A DNA stretch of 64,000 nucleotides from the NCBI RefSeq assembly GCF_050586465.1, contig NZ_JBOCEG010000002.1:62001-126000 (forward strand), given 5' to 3'. The stretch comes from CAJXYS01 sp913063035 (GTDB lineage Bacteria; Pseudomonadota; Alphaproteobacteria; Rhodobacterales; Rhodobacteraceae). The notes under the pieces are model-generated. The model was not told where the DNA came from, made no database searches, and worked only from the letters and a program-made list of their open reading frames with translations. A program made the position numbers and the translations under genes. Positions 40,593 to 48,445 of the stretch are shown in pieces; positions within the stretch are counted from its first letter, which is position 1; each line of letters begins with the position of its first letter.

Positions 40593-41813
40593 TCAGGCGC
40601 CGCGGCGCAGCCGACGCTCGCGCTGCAGCACATAGGCCATCGAAAGCACGGCGGCGAACGCGGTGAGGAACATGATCCACTGCAACGGCAGCGCGCCCGA
40701 GCCCGTCGTCAGCATGGCGCCCGCCAGCGCCGACAGGGCGGCGCCGCCGCCGATCATGATCGCCCCGCCGAGCCCGCTGGCGGTGCCGGCCAGGTGCGGG
40801 CGCACCGACAGCATGCCCGCGGTGGCGTTCGGCAGCACCATGCCGTTGCCGAGCCCCACGAAGGTCATGAAGCCGAAAAAGGCCAGCGCACTGCCGAGCC
40901 CGGCATAGCTCACCACCAGCGACAGCCCGAGCCCGCCGGCGCAAAGCAGCGTGCCCCAGGCGAGCATCCGGTTGATGCCGTAGCGCACGGCATAGCGCCC
41001 GGTGAAGAAATTGCCCGCCGCGTAGCCGAGCGCCGGCGCCCCGAAATAGAAGCCGAGCACCGCCGGCGTCAGGGCGTAGACCTCGGAGCCGACGAAGGGC
41101 GCGCCGCCCAGATAGGCGAAGAACGCCCCCGAACAGAACGCCGCGGTCAGCGCGTAGCCCCAGAAGCGCCGTGCCGTCAGGAGTTCGGGATACTGGCGGA
41201 ACTGTTCGGCGAAGCTGGACGACCGGGCGGTCGCCGTCTCGCCCTGGTCGGCCCAGGAGAGCCAAAGCACGAACAGGCCGCCGAGGAACAGCATCACGAA
41301 ATTCGCCTGCCAGCCGAAGGCCTCGTCGAGCACCCCGCCGATCGCGGGGCCGATCATCGGCACCACGGCCATGCCCATGGTGACATAGCCGATCATGCTG
41401 GCCGCCTGGTCGCCGGGCACCATGTCGCGGACGATCGCGCGGCTCAGCACCATGCCGGTGACGATGACCGCCTGGCCCATGCGGCAGGCCAGGAAAAGCT
41501 CGGCGGTGGGCGCGACCAGGCAGCCGAGCGTGAAGATCAGGAACAGGACCGCGGACCAGAGGATCACCGGGCGTCGTCCGAAGCGGTCGGAGACCGGCCC
41601 GATCACCACCTGCAGCGCGGCATTCACCGCGAGGTAAAGCGCGACCGACAGCTGCATGACGCTGTATTCGGCCTCGAAATAGGCGGTCATGCTGGGCAGA
41701 GAGGGCAGAAACACGTTCATCGCCAGCGCCGAGAGGCCGGCGAAGACGACGAGCGTGAAGATGTGGGGCGGGGTGGTCCGGTCGAGGAACCGGACATCGG
41801 GTCGCGCGGTCAT
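40593..41813 (-). CDS. Bcr/CflA-type multidrug efflux MFS transporter
   Basis: 406 aa with about 12 transmembrane helices. The MFS loop motif GPVSDRFGRRPVILW is in the second-third helix loop, and the first helices (FLPSLPSMTAYFEAEYSVMQLSVALYLAV) are characteristic of the Bcr/CflA (DHA1) group. Proton-driven export of drugs or sulfonamides is typical. Convergent with the permease 38807-40588. Confidence 0.9.
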   Translation of the reverse strand: MTARPDVRFLDRTTPPHIFTLVVFAGLSALAMNVFLPSLPSMTAYFEAEYSVMQLSVALYLAVNAALQVVIGPVSDRFGRRPVILWSAVLFLIFTLGCLVAPTAELFLACRMGQAVIVTGMVLSRAIVRDMVPGDQAASMIGYVTMGMAVVPMIGPAIGGVLDEAFGWQANFVMLFLGGLFVLWLSWADQGETATARSSSFAEQFRQYPELLTARRFWGYALTAAFCSGAFFAYLGGAPFVGSEVYALTPAVLGFYFGAPALGYAAGNFFTGRYAVRYGINRMLAWGTLLCAGGLGLSLVVSYAGLGSALAFFGFMTFVGLGNGMVLPNATAGMLSVRPHLAGTASGLGGAIMIGGGAALSALAGAMLTTGSGALPLQWIMFLTAFAAVLSMAYVLQRERRLRRGA

Positions 41814-41871
41814 GGCCGGACCTTAAGCCGCTGGCCGCGATTGTCCATTGCATTCGCAACGGAACGCCGCG

Positions 41872-42900
41872 TCAGGGCATGCGCGGCCAGGTGTCGGTCA
41901 TCCGGTAGCCCTCGGGCCAGGGATCGTCGGGATCGCGCATCAGCTGGTGGGTGCCGGTGATCCAGGCCCGGCCGCGGATTTCCGGGATGATCGCGGGACG
42001 GCCGGCAACCTGCGTTTCTTCCGCGATGCGGCATTCGAACCGCCCGCCGAGCATCGCGCGCCCGGTGAAGCGGTCGCCCGGTCCCATCGCGCCCCGCGCG
42101 GCCATGACCGCCATACGGGCCGCGCAGCCCGTTCCGGTCGGGGAGCGGTCGACCTTGCCCGGGTCGATGACGACGGCCGAAAGGCCCTCGGGGCCGTCCG
42201 GGCCATCTGCGACGGGCGCGGTGAACTGGCAGAACGAGATATGCCGCCAGGGTGCGGCGGGATGCGCGAAGCCGAGTTGCGCGTTGGCCGCGCGGGTGAT
42301 CCGCGCCCCGAGCGCCGCGATCTCGTCGGCGCGCTCGGGCACGAGCTCGAGACCGGCCTCCTCGGCGCGCACGATCACGAAACTGTCGCCGCCATAAGCC
42401 GTGTCGACCGTGAGCCGCCCCAGCCCCGGCACGTCGAGCGGGGCGTCCAGCCGGTCGGCGAAGGACGCCACGCCGCGAAAGCGGATATCGCGGGCCTTGC
42501 CGTTCTCGCAGCGCGCGGTCACCGCGATGGGGCCTGCCGGGGCCTCGATCACGAAGCGCGTCTCGGGGCCGGTGATCGGCACCATCCCGGTCTCGAGCAG
42601 CACGGTGGCCACGCAGATCGTGTTCGAACCGGACATCGGCGGCGTGTGTTCCGGCTCCATGATCAGGAAGCCCCACGCGGCCTCGGGGGCGCGTGGCGGC
42701 ACGATCAGGTTCACGTGCCGGAAGACGCCGCCGCGCGGCTCGTTCAGCAAGAAGCGGCGCAGGCGGCCGTCACGCGCGAGATGGTCGCGCTGCTCCCAGA
42801 GCGTTTCGCCCGGCGGCGGCGCGACGCCGCCGGTGACGACGTCGCCGACCTCGCCCTCGGCATGGGCCGAGACGACGTGGATGAGGCGATCAGTCCGCAC
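41872..42900 (-). CDS. Proline racemase family enzyme (hydroxyproline epimerase/dehydratase-like)
   Basis: 342 aa. GTG at 42900 (VRTDRLIHVVSAHAEGEVGDV) aligns with the family N-terminus although there is no clear ribosome site and the operator palindromes lie directly upstream. GGVFRHVNLIVPP and MEPEHTPPMSGSNTICVAT are strongly conserved. The two catalytic cysteine positions read Ser (MSGSN) and Thr (DRSPTGTGC), so racemisation by the Cys/Cys mechanism is unlikely; a dehydratase or an altered activity is possible. The substrate is unknown. Divergent from pccB. Confidence 0.8.
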   Translation of the reverse strand: MRTDRLIHVVSAHAEGEVGDVVTGGVAPPPGETLWEQRDHLARDGRLRRFLLNEPRGGVFRHVNLIVPPRAPEAAWGFLIMEPEHTPPMSGSNTICVATVLLETGMVPITGPETRFVIEAPAGPIAVTARCENGKARDIRFRGVASFADRLDAPLDVPGLGRLTVDTAYGGDSFVIVRAEEAGLELVPERADEIAALGARITRAANAQLGFAHPAAPWRHISFCQFTAPVADGPDGPEGLSAVVIDPGKVDRSPTGTGCAARMAVMAARGAMGPGDRFTGRAMLGGRFECRIAEETQVAGRPAIIPEIRGRAWITGTHQLMRDPDDPWPEGYRMTDTWPRMP

Positions 42901-42905
42901 CGGAA

Positions 42906-42958
42906 TTCGCAAATTTGCATTTAGCCTGCAGGGTGGTGCCAATAATTTGCAAATTTGC
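42906..42958. promoter_or_regulatory. Twin GCAAATTTGC palindromes upstream of pccB
   Basis: Perfect ten-base palindromes at 42909-42918 and 42949-42958, exactly 40 bases apart (about four helical turns), with flanking TTC/TTT completing TTYGCAAA-type half-sites. They lie 70-120 bases before pccB and immediately upstream of the divergent proline-racemase gene. This is the expected kind of site for the PccR-like regulator at 26157. Confidence 0.72.
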
Positions 42959-43028
42959 CATGTTTTTCTTCCGCGAAAGCCCCGCGCCGCGTATCGTCCG
43001 GCGATAAATCCAGGGGGGAGCATACGCG

Positions 43029-44561
43029 ATGAAGGATATCCTGCAAGAACTCGAGACCCGCCGCGACCAGGCCCGGCTCGGCGGCGGCGAGAAGCGGGTC
43101 GACGGGCAGCACGCCAAGGGCAAGCTGACGGCGCGCGAGCGGCTGGAGCTGTTGCTCGACCCGGGCTCCTTCGAAGAGTTCGACATGTTCGTGGCGCATC
43201 GCTGCACCGATTTCGGCATGCAGGAAAGCCGCCCCTATGGCGACGGGGTCGTGACCGGCTGGGGCACGATCAACGGGCGCATGGTCTATGTCTTCAGCCA
43301 GGATTTCACCGTGATGGGCGGCTCGGTGTCCGAGACCCACGGCCAGAAGATCTGCAAGATCATGGACATGGCGATGCAGAACGGCGCGCCGGTGATCGGC
43401 CTGAACGATTCGGGCGGGGCGCGTATCCAGGAGGGCGTCGCCAGCCTCGCGGCCTATGGCGAGGTGTTCCAGCGCAACATCGAGGCCTCGGGCGTCATTC
43501 CCCAGATCAGCGTGATCATGGGCCCCTGCGCCGGCGGCGCGGTCTATTCCCCGGCGATGACCGACTTCATCTTCATGGTGAAGGACAGCTCCTACATGTT
43601 CGTGACCGGGCCCGACGTCGTGAAGACCGTCACCAACGAGGTCGTCACCGCCGAGGAACTGGGCGGGGCCAAGACGCACACCTCCAAGTCGTCGGTGGCC
43701 GACGCGGCCTTCGAGAACGACATGGAGGCGCTGATGGAGGTGCGCCGCCTGATCGACATGCTGCCGCTCAACAATCGCGAGCGACCGCCGCACCGTCCGT
43801 TCTTCGACGATCCGGATCGGGTCGAAACGGCGCTCGACACCATCGTGCCCGAGAACCCGAACCAGCCCTACGACATGAAAGAGGTCGTGCGCAGCGTCGC
43901 CGACGAGGGCGACTTCAACGAGATGCAGGCCGATTTCGCCAAGAACATCATCACCGGGTTCATCCGGCTCGAGGGCCAGACCGTGGGCGTGGTGGCGAAC
44001 CAGCCGATGGTGCTGGCCGGCGTGCTCGACATCGACTCGGCGCGCAAGGCGGCGCGCTTCGTCCGGTTCTGCGACTGCTTCGAGATCCCGATCCTGACCT
44101 TCGTGGACGTGCCCGGATTCCTGCCGGGGACCAAGCAGGAATATGACGGGATCATCAAGCACGGCGCCAAGCTGCTCTTCGCCTATGGCGAGGCCACGGT
44201 GCCGAAGGTGACCGTCATCACCCGCAAGGCCTATGGCGGGGCTTATGTGGTCATGTCGTCCAAGCATCTGCGGGGCGACTTCAACTACGCCTGGCCGACC
44301 TCCGAGGTCGCGGTGATGGGCGCCAAGGGCGCGACCGAGATCCTCTACCGGTCCGAACTGGGCGACCCCGACAAGATCGCCCGCCGGACCAAGGATTACG
44401 AGGATCGCTTCGCCAACCCGTTCGTCGCGGCGGAACGCGGCTTCATCGACGAGGTGATCCAGCCGCGCTCGACCCGCAAGCGGGTCTGCCGGGCCTTCGC
44501 CTCGTTGCGGACGAAGACGCGGGGCATGCCCTGGAAGAAGCACGACAACATCCCGCTTTGA
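43029..44561 (+). CDS. pccB: Propionyl-CoA carboxylase beta subunit
   Basis: 510 aa carboxyltransferase subunit; transfers CO2 from biotin to propionyl-CoA giving methylmalonyl-CoA. N-terminal LETRRDQARLGGGEKRVDGQHAKGKLTARERL, DFGMQESRPYGDGVVTGWGT, the first oxyanion loop LNDSGGARIQEGV and CAGGAVYSPAMTDF, and the second loop KAYGGAYVVMSSKHLRGD. GGGGGGAG precedes the ATG. The biotin-bearing partner pccA lies 1.9 kb downstream, with small genes in between. Confidence 0.96.
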   Translation: MKDILQELETRRDQARLGGGEKRVDGQHAKGKLTARERLELLLDPGSFEEFDMFVAHRCTDFGMQESRPYGDGVVTGWGTINGRMVYVFSQDFTVMGGSVSETHGQKICKIMDMAMQNGAPVIGLNDSGGARIQEGVASLAAYGEVFQRNIEASGVIPQISVIMGPCAGGAVYSPAMTDFIFMVKDSSYMFVTGPDVVKTVTNEVVTAEELGGAKTHTSKSSVADAAFENDMEALMEVRRLIDMLPLNNRERPPHRPFFDDPDRVETALDTIVPENPNQPYDMKEVVRSVADEGDFNEMQADFAKNIITGFIRLEGQTVGVVANQPMVLAGVLDIDSARKAARFVRFCDCFEIPILTFVDVPGFLPGTKQEYDGIIKHGAKLLFAYGEATVPKVTVITRKAYGGAYVVMSSKHLRGDFNYAWPTSEVAVMGAKGATEILYRSELGDPDKIARRTKDYEDRFANPFVAAERGFIDEVIQPRSTRKRVCRAFASLRTKTRGMPWKKHDNIPL

Positions 44562-44572
44562 GGGCAGGGACC

Positions 44573-44959
44573 GTGCGCCGCGCGCTTCATATCCTCCTGG
44601 CCTGTGCCTTGCCGGTCCTGCCGGCGGCGGCCGCGACCCCCGTCGCGGTGCCGTCCGGGCAGGTGCTCTATCTGCAGGAGATCCTCTGGCAGGAAGACAC
44701 GCTGCGGCTGCGCTTCGTCGCGCCCGGCATCGCGCGCGAGGGCGGCACGCTCGGCTTCGAGGATGTGCAGCAGGATTTCCAGGCGCTGTGCGAGACGATG
44801 GGCTTGCAGCTTCTGCGCGAGACCGGGCGCACGGTCGACCAGCTCGTCGTGAGCATGGCCGACCGCCCGCTGGCCTTCGGCGAAACCGCGCCGGACACCC
44901 GGCAGTTCTTCGAGGCGTTCCGCATCGAGAACGGTGCCTGCGTGCTGGAGGTGTTCTGA
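44573..44959 (+). CDS. Small exported protein in the pcc locus (DUF6497-like)
   Basis: 128 aa. GTG at 44573, 11 bases after the pccB stop, gives VRRALHILLACALPVLPAAAA, a signal peptide, then YLQEILWQEDTLRLRFVAPGI and FEDVQQDFQALCETMGLQLL. It resembles the DUF6497 family found beside pccB in Rhodobacteraceae. Two Cys in the mature part. Its export to the periplasm is at odds with any direct role in the cytosolic carboxylase. Confidence 0.75.
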   Translation: MRRALHILLACALPVLPAAAATPVAVPSGQVLYLQEILWQEDTLRLRFVAPGIAREGGTLGFEDVQQDFQALCETMGLQLLRETGRTVDQLVVSMADRPLAFGETAPDTRQFFEAFRIENGACVLEVF

Positions 44960-45173
44960 CCATGGCGCCCGGATTTTCCCCGGACCGGGCCGCGGTCGCC
45001 GCGGCTGATGCATCCCGGCCACATCCCTTCGGACGGGATCGCGCTTCCTATCATTTTCCCGTGAAGTGTCGTATCGTCCGGACAGGTCGCACGAAAGCGG
45101 CCGAATTGGAACGGCGCGTCGTTCCGCCCTCTCGGGCGTCGGCGCGTGGTGGAGACAGACTGAGGAGAACGGA

Positions 45174-45308
45174 ATGTCCAAGACCATCAAGATCGTCCTC
45201 TCGCTCGGCCTCGTGGCCTTCGCTGCCGCCTGCGCCCAGCAGGAGGAAGAAATCGTCTACGTCGAGCCCGAGCCGGTGGTCGAAGAGCCGACCTACGAGA
45301 AGTACTGA
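45174..45308 (+). CDS. Small acidic lipoprotein in the pcc locus
   Basis: 44 aa: signal peptide MSKTIKIVLSLGLVAFAAAC with Cys20 as the lipidation site, then QQEEEIVYVEPEPVVEEPTY, a mature part of only about 24 residues that is strongly acidic and proline-rich. GAGGAG lies upstream of the ATG. A perfect hairpin follows. Function unknown; the acidic stub resembles short lipoproteins that bind cations or peptidoglycan-associated partners. Confidence 0.8.
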   Translation: MSKTIKIVLSLGLVAFAAACAQQEEEIVYVEPEPVVEEPTYEKY

Positions 45309-45315
45309 TAACATT

Positions 45316-45343
45316 GCGGGACGGGCGGTCACGCCCGTCCCGC
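45316..45343 (+). terminator. Hairpin terminator after the small lipoprotein gene
   Basis: Perfect twelve-pair stem GCGGGACGGGCG / CGCCCGTCCCGC with loop GTCA, eight bases after the stop codon. No T-run. Confidence 0.7.
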
Positions 45344-45380
45344 CGACCGCGCGCCGCACCCGGCCGGCAGGGGGGCGGCC

Positions 45381-45737
45381 ATGCTGAAACATCGCGGGTT
45401 TCCCTCGCGCCTGCCCGGCACGGATTTCCAGTTCACGATCCGGCGTGCCCAGAAGGGCAGCGCCACACGCCTCACCCGCCGTGAGCGGTTCGCCGATCGC
45501 CGTTCGGCCGACCGAATGGCGGATGCGGGGTTTCTCGCCGCGCTGATCGAGCATTTCGGCGACGCGCCCTTCGAGCGCGGCAATCTCGACGCGGGGCGGC
45601 TGTCCTGGCTCTTCGGGCGCGAGGTCGTGCCGGCCGAAGAGCCGTTCGACCCGGAAAGCTACGCGGCGCTTCTGCGGGTCGACATGGCGGCGGCCGAGGC
45701 CGCTTTTCCCGAGCTCTTCGACGGAGATCCGGCATGA
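45381..45737 (+). CDS. Unknown soluble protein in the pcc locus
   Basis: 118 aa, no signal peptide. An Arg-rich N-terminal half (RLTRRERFADRRSADR) precedes an acidic helical part (NLDAGRLSWLFGREVVPAEEPFDPESYAALLRVDMAAAEAAFPELF). GGGGGG lies nine bases before the ATG. I recognise no domain. It lies between the small lipoprotein gene and a candidate sRNA. Confidence 0.62.
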   Translation: MLKHRGFPSRLPGTDFQFTIRRAQKGSATRLTRRERFADRRSADRMADAGFLAALIEHFGDAPFERGNLDAGRLSWLFGREVVPAEEPFDPESYAALLRVDMAAAEAAFPELFDGDPA

Positions 45738-45802
45738 TCCCGCCCATGGTCTCCGGAATCCGGCAGCAAATCGCCCATAATGCCGCCGCGACGACGCCGC
45801 GC

Positions 45803-45832
45803 TTGGCGCGGCGGGCGCGGTCTGGCTATCGT
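45803..45832 (+). promoter_or_regulatory. Possible promoter of an intergenic RNA
   Basis: TTGGCG at 45803-45808, an 18-base spacer and TATCGT at 45827-45832, just before a stable hairpin in a 358-base gap with no gene. Confidence 0.4.
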
Positions 45833-45837
45833 TTACC

Positions 45838-45947
45838 CGAGGCCGGTCGCCGGCCCGGTGCGCCGGCCTCGGGTATCCACAACCGTTACCCTTCCCCTCT
45901 TCTGGGGCCCGGTCGTCCGTTTTGCGACCGGGCTCATTTTCTTTTTG
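45838..45947 (+). ncRNA. Candidate small RNA with terminator
   Basis: Two structures in the gap between 45738 and 46095. Hairpin 1 (45835-45874): perfect twelve-pair stem ACCCGAGGCCGG / CCGGCCTCGGGT. Hairpin 2 (45907-45933): GCCCGGTCG / CGACCGGGC followed by TCATTTTCTTTTT, a strong intrinsic terminator. With the promoter-like sequence upstream this makes an RNA of roughly 110 bases. It could instead be the long 3' leader of the preceding gene. The rest of the gap shows nothing else. Confidence 0.5.
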
Positions 45948-46095
45948 GCGCCAAGCCCCTGCCGGGATCGGCAGAGCCCCGCCGAAAGCCGGGCGCGCGC
46001 CTTGCGTCGGGCCGGCGCGGTTCCCATTCTGTCTGCATAGATGCGCGCCCGGACGTCCTGTCCGGCGCCTGCACCCAAGAGGGAGACACGAACCG

Positions 46096-46302
46096 ATGCG
46101 GAAACTTGGCATACTCGCGCTTCTGGGCACTCTGCCGCTGCTCGCGGCCTGTGGCGACACGGTCGGCGAGCAGGCGCTCTTCGGCGGGGCCGCGGGCGCC
46201 GTGGGCGCGGCCGCGGTCGACGGCGACCCGGTCGTGGGCGCGGCTGTCGGCGCGGCCGGCAACACGCTTTACTGCCAGCAAAATCCGGGCCGCTGCCGCT
46301 GA
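46096..46302 (+). CDS. Small glycine-zipper lipoprotein
   Basis: 68 aa. Signal peptide MRKLGILALLGTLPLLAAC with lipobox LAAC (Cys19), then GGAAGAVGAAAVDGDPVVGAAVGAAGN, a glycine zipper as in outer-membrane-associated lipoproteins, and a short end with two cysteines (YCQQNPGRCR). GGGAGA precedes the ATG. Followed by its own terminator, before pccA. Confidence 0.82.
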   Translation: MRKLGILALLGTLPLLAACGDTVGEQALFGGAAGAVGAAAVDGDPVVGAAVGAAGNTLYCQQNPGRCR

Positions 46303-46352
46303 CCGGATCGGCCGGGCGCGCCCGGCCTGCACAATGACGGACGACAAGAACA

Positions 46353-46387
46353 GCCATCGGGGCCGCGCCTGCCCCGGTGGCTTTTTT
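46353..46387 (+). terminator. Rho-independent terminator before pccA
   Basis: Ten-pair stem GCCATCGGGG / CCCCGGTGGC (one G-T pair) with a nine-base loop, then six T. It ends transcription of the glycine-zipper gene, so pccA at 46441 needs its own start or read-through. Confidence 0.88.
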
Positions 46388-46440
46388 CGTGTCGCATCCC
46401 GGGCCGGAACCCGGGCTGCGCTGACTGGAAGGGACGGAGA

Positions 46441-48441
46441 ATGTTCAAGAAAATTCTGATCGCGAACCGCGGGGAAATCGCGTGCCGGGTCATCAAGACG
46501 GCCCGCCGCATGGGGATCGCGACGGTGGCGGTCTATTCCGACGCCGACAAGCATGCGCTGCATGTCCGCATGGCCGACGAGGCGGTGCATATCGGCCCGG
46601 CCCCGGCCAACCAGTCCTACATCGTGATCGACAACATTCTCGCGGCGATCCGCGAGACCGGCGTCGAAGCGGTGCATCCGGGCTACGGCTTCCTGTCGGA
46701 GAACCCGAAATTCGCCGCCGCGCTCGAGAAGGAGGGCGTCGCCTTCATCGGCCCACCCAAGGGCGCGATCGAGGCGATGGGCGACAAGATCACCTCGAAG
46801 AAGCTCGCCAAGGAAGCGGGGGTCAATACCGTGCCCGGCGTCATGGGGCTGATCGAGGACGCCGACGAGGCGGTGAAGATCAGCCAGGAGATCGGCTACC
46901 CGGTGATGATCAAGGCCAGCGCCGGGGGCGGCGGCAAGGGCATGCGCATCGCCTGGAACGACGAAGAGGCGCGCGAGGGCTTCCAGTCGTCCAAGAACGA
47001 GGCCGCGTCCTCTTTCGGCGACGACCGGATCTTCATCGAGAAATTCGTCACCCAGCCCCGGCATATCGAGATCCAGGTTCTCGGCGACAGCCACGGCAAC
47101 TGCATCTACCTGGGCGAGCGGGAATGCTCGATCCAGCGCCGGAACCAGAAGGTCATCGAGGAGGCCCCCTCGCCCTTCCTCGACGAGGAGACCCGCAAGG
47201 CCATGGGCGAGCAGGCCTGCGCGCTGGCGCGCGCCGTGGACTACTGCTCGGCGGGGACGGTAGAATTCATCGTCGACGGGGACAAGAACTTCTACTTCCT
47301 CGAGATGAACACCCGCCTGCAGGTGGAACACCCGGTGACCGAGCTGATCACGGGCGTCGACCTGGTGGAGCAGATGATCCGGGTCGCGGCGGGCGAAACG
47401 CTGGCGCTGACCCAGGACGACATCAGCCTCGACGGCTGGGCGATCGAGAGCCGGCTCTACGCGGAGGATCCGTATCGCAACTTCCTGCCGTCGATCGGGC
47501 GACTGACGCGCTATCGCCCGCCCGAGGAAGCGGTCGGCGACACGGCGGTCGTCCGCAACGATACCGGCGTCTTCGAGGGCGGCGAGATCTCGATGTATTA
47601 CGACCCGATGATCGCCAAGCTCTGCACCTGGGGGCCGACGCGTGCCGATGCGCTGGAGGGAATGCGCGACGCGCTCGACGGCTTCGAGGTCGAGGGGATC
47701 GGCCACAACCTGCCGTTCCTTTCGGCGGTGATGGATCACCCGCGCTTCATCTCGGGCGATATCACAACGGCCTTCATCGCCGAGGAATATCCCGACGGCT
47801 TCGCCGGCGCGGAACTGCCCGAGCCGGTCCTGCGCCAGCTCGCGGCCGCGGCCGCGGCCATGCACCGGGTCAGCGAGATCCGCGCGGCGCGGGTCTCGGG
47901 GCGGATGTCGAACCACGAGCGCGAGGTCGGCGCCGACTGGGTCGTGTCGCTGGCCGGGCATGACTACCCGGTGACGATCGCGGCCGACCGCGAGGGCTCG
48001 ACGGTGAAGTTCGCCCATGGCGGGCAGCACCGCGTCGCCTCGGACTGGAAGCCGGGCATGCCGCTGGCGGTGCTCGACATCGACGCGGATCGCGTGGTGA
48101 TCAAGGCCGAGCCGGTGCCGCTCGGCTACCGGATGCGCCACCGGGGCGCCGACCTGATCGTCAAGGTCCAGACCCCGCGCCAGTTCGAGCTGTCCCAGCA
48201 CATGCTCGAGAAGGTGCCGCCCGACACGTCGAAAATGCTGCTTTGCCCGATGCCGGGGCTGATGGTGTCGGTCGCGGTGGAGCAGGGCCAGGAGGTGCAG
48301 GAGGGCCAGGTCCTCTGCACCGTCGAGGCGATGAAGATGGAAAACGTGCTCCGGGCCGAACGCCAGGCGGTCGTCGCCAAGATCAACGCGGGCGCCGGCG
48401 ACAGCCTCGCCGTCGACGACGTGATCATGGAGTTCGAGTGA
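46441..48441 (+). CDS. pccA: Propionyl-CoA carboxylase alpha subunit
   Basis: 666 aa: biotin carboxylase domain (MFKKILIANRGEIACRVIKT at the start, ATP-grasp motif KASAGGGGKGMRIAW, catalytic EMNTRLQVEHPVTE), a BT domain joining it to the beta subunit, and a biotinyl domain with the biotin lysine at K632 in EAMKMEN. Carboxylates biotin with ATP and bicarbonate. GGACGGAG precedes the ATG. Confidence 0.96.
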   Translation: MFKKILIANRGEIACRVIKTARRMGIATVAVYSDADKHALHVRMADEAVHIGPAPANQSYIVIDNILAAIRETGVEAVHPGYGFLSENPKFAAALEKEGVAFIGPPKGAIEAMGDKITSKKLAKEAGVNTVPGVMGLIEDADEAVKISQEIGYPVMIKASAGGGGKGMRIAWNDEEAREGFQSSKNEAASSFGDDRIFIEKFVTQPRHIEIQVLGDSHGNCIYLGERECSIQRRNQKVIEEAPSPFLDEETRKAMGEQACALARAVDYCSAGTVEFIVDGDKNFYFLEMNTRLQVEHPVTELITGVDLVEQMIRVAAGETLALTQDDISLDGWAIESRLYAEDPYRNFLPSIGRLTRYRPPEEAVGDTAVVRNDTGVFEGGEISMYYDPMIAKLCTWGPTRADALEGMRDALDGFEVEGIGHNLPFLSAVMDHPRFISGDITTAFIAEEYPDGFAGAELPEPVLRQLAAAAAAMHRVSEIRAARVSGRMSNHEREVGADWVVSLAGHDYPVTIAADREGSTVKFAHGGQHRVASDWKPGMPLAVLDIDADRVVIKAEPVPLGYRMRHRGADLIVKVQTPRQFELSQHMLEKVPPDTSKMLLCPMPGLMVSVAVEQGQEVQEGQVLCTVEAMKMENVLRAERQAVVAKINAGAGDSLAVDDVIMEFE

Positions 48442-48445
48442 TCCA

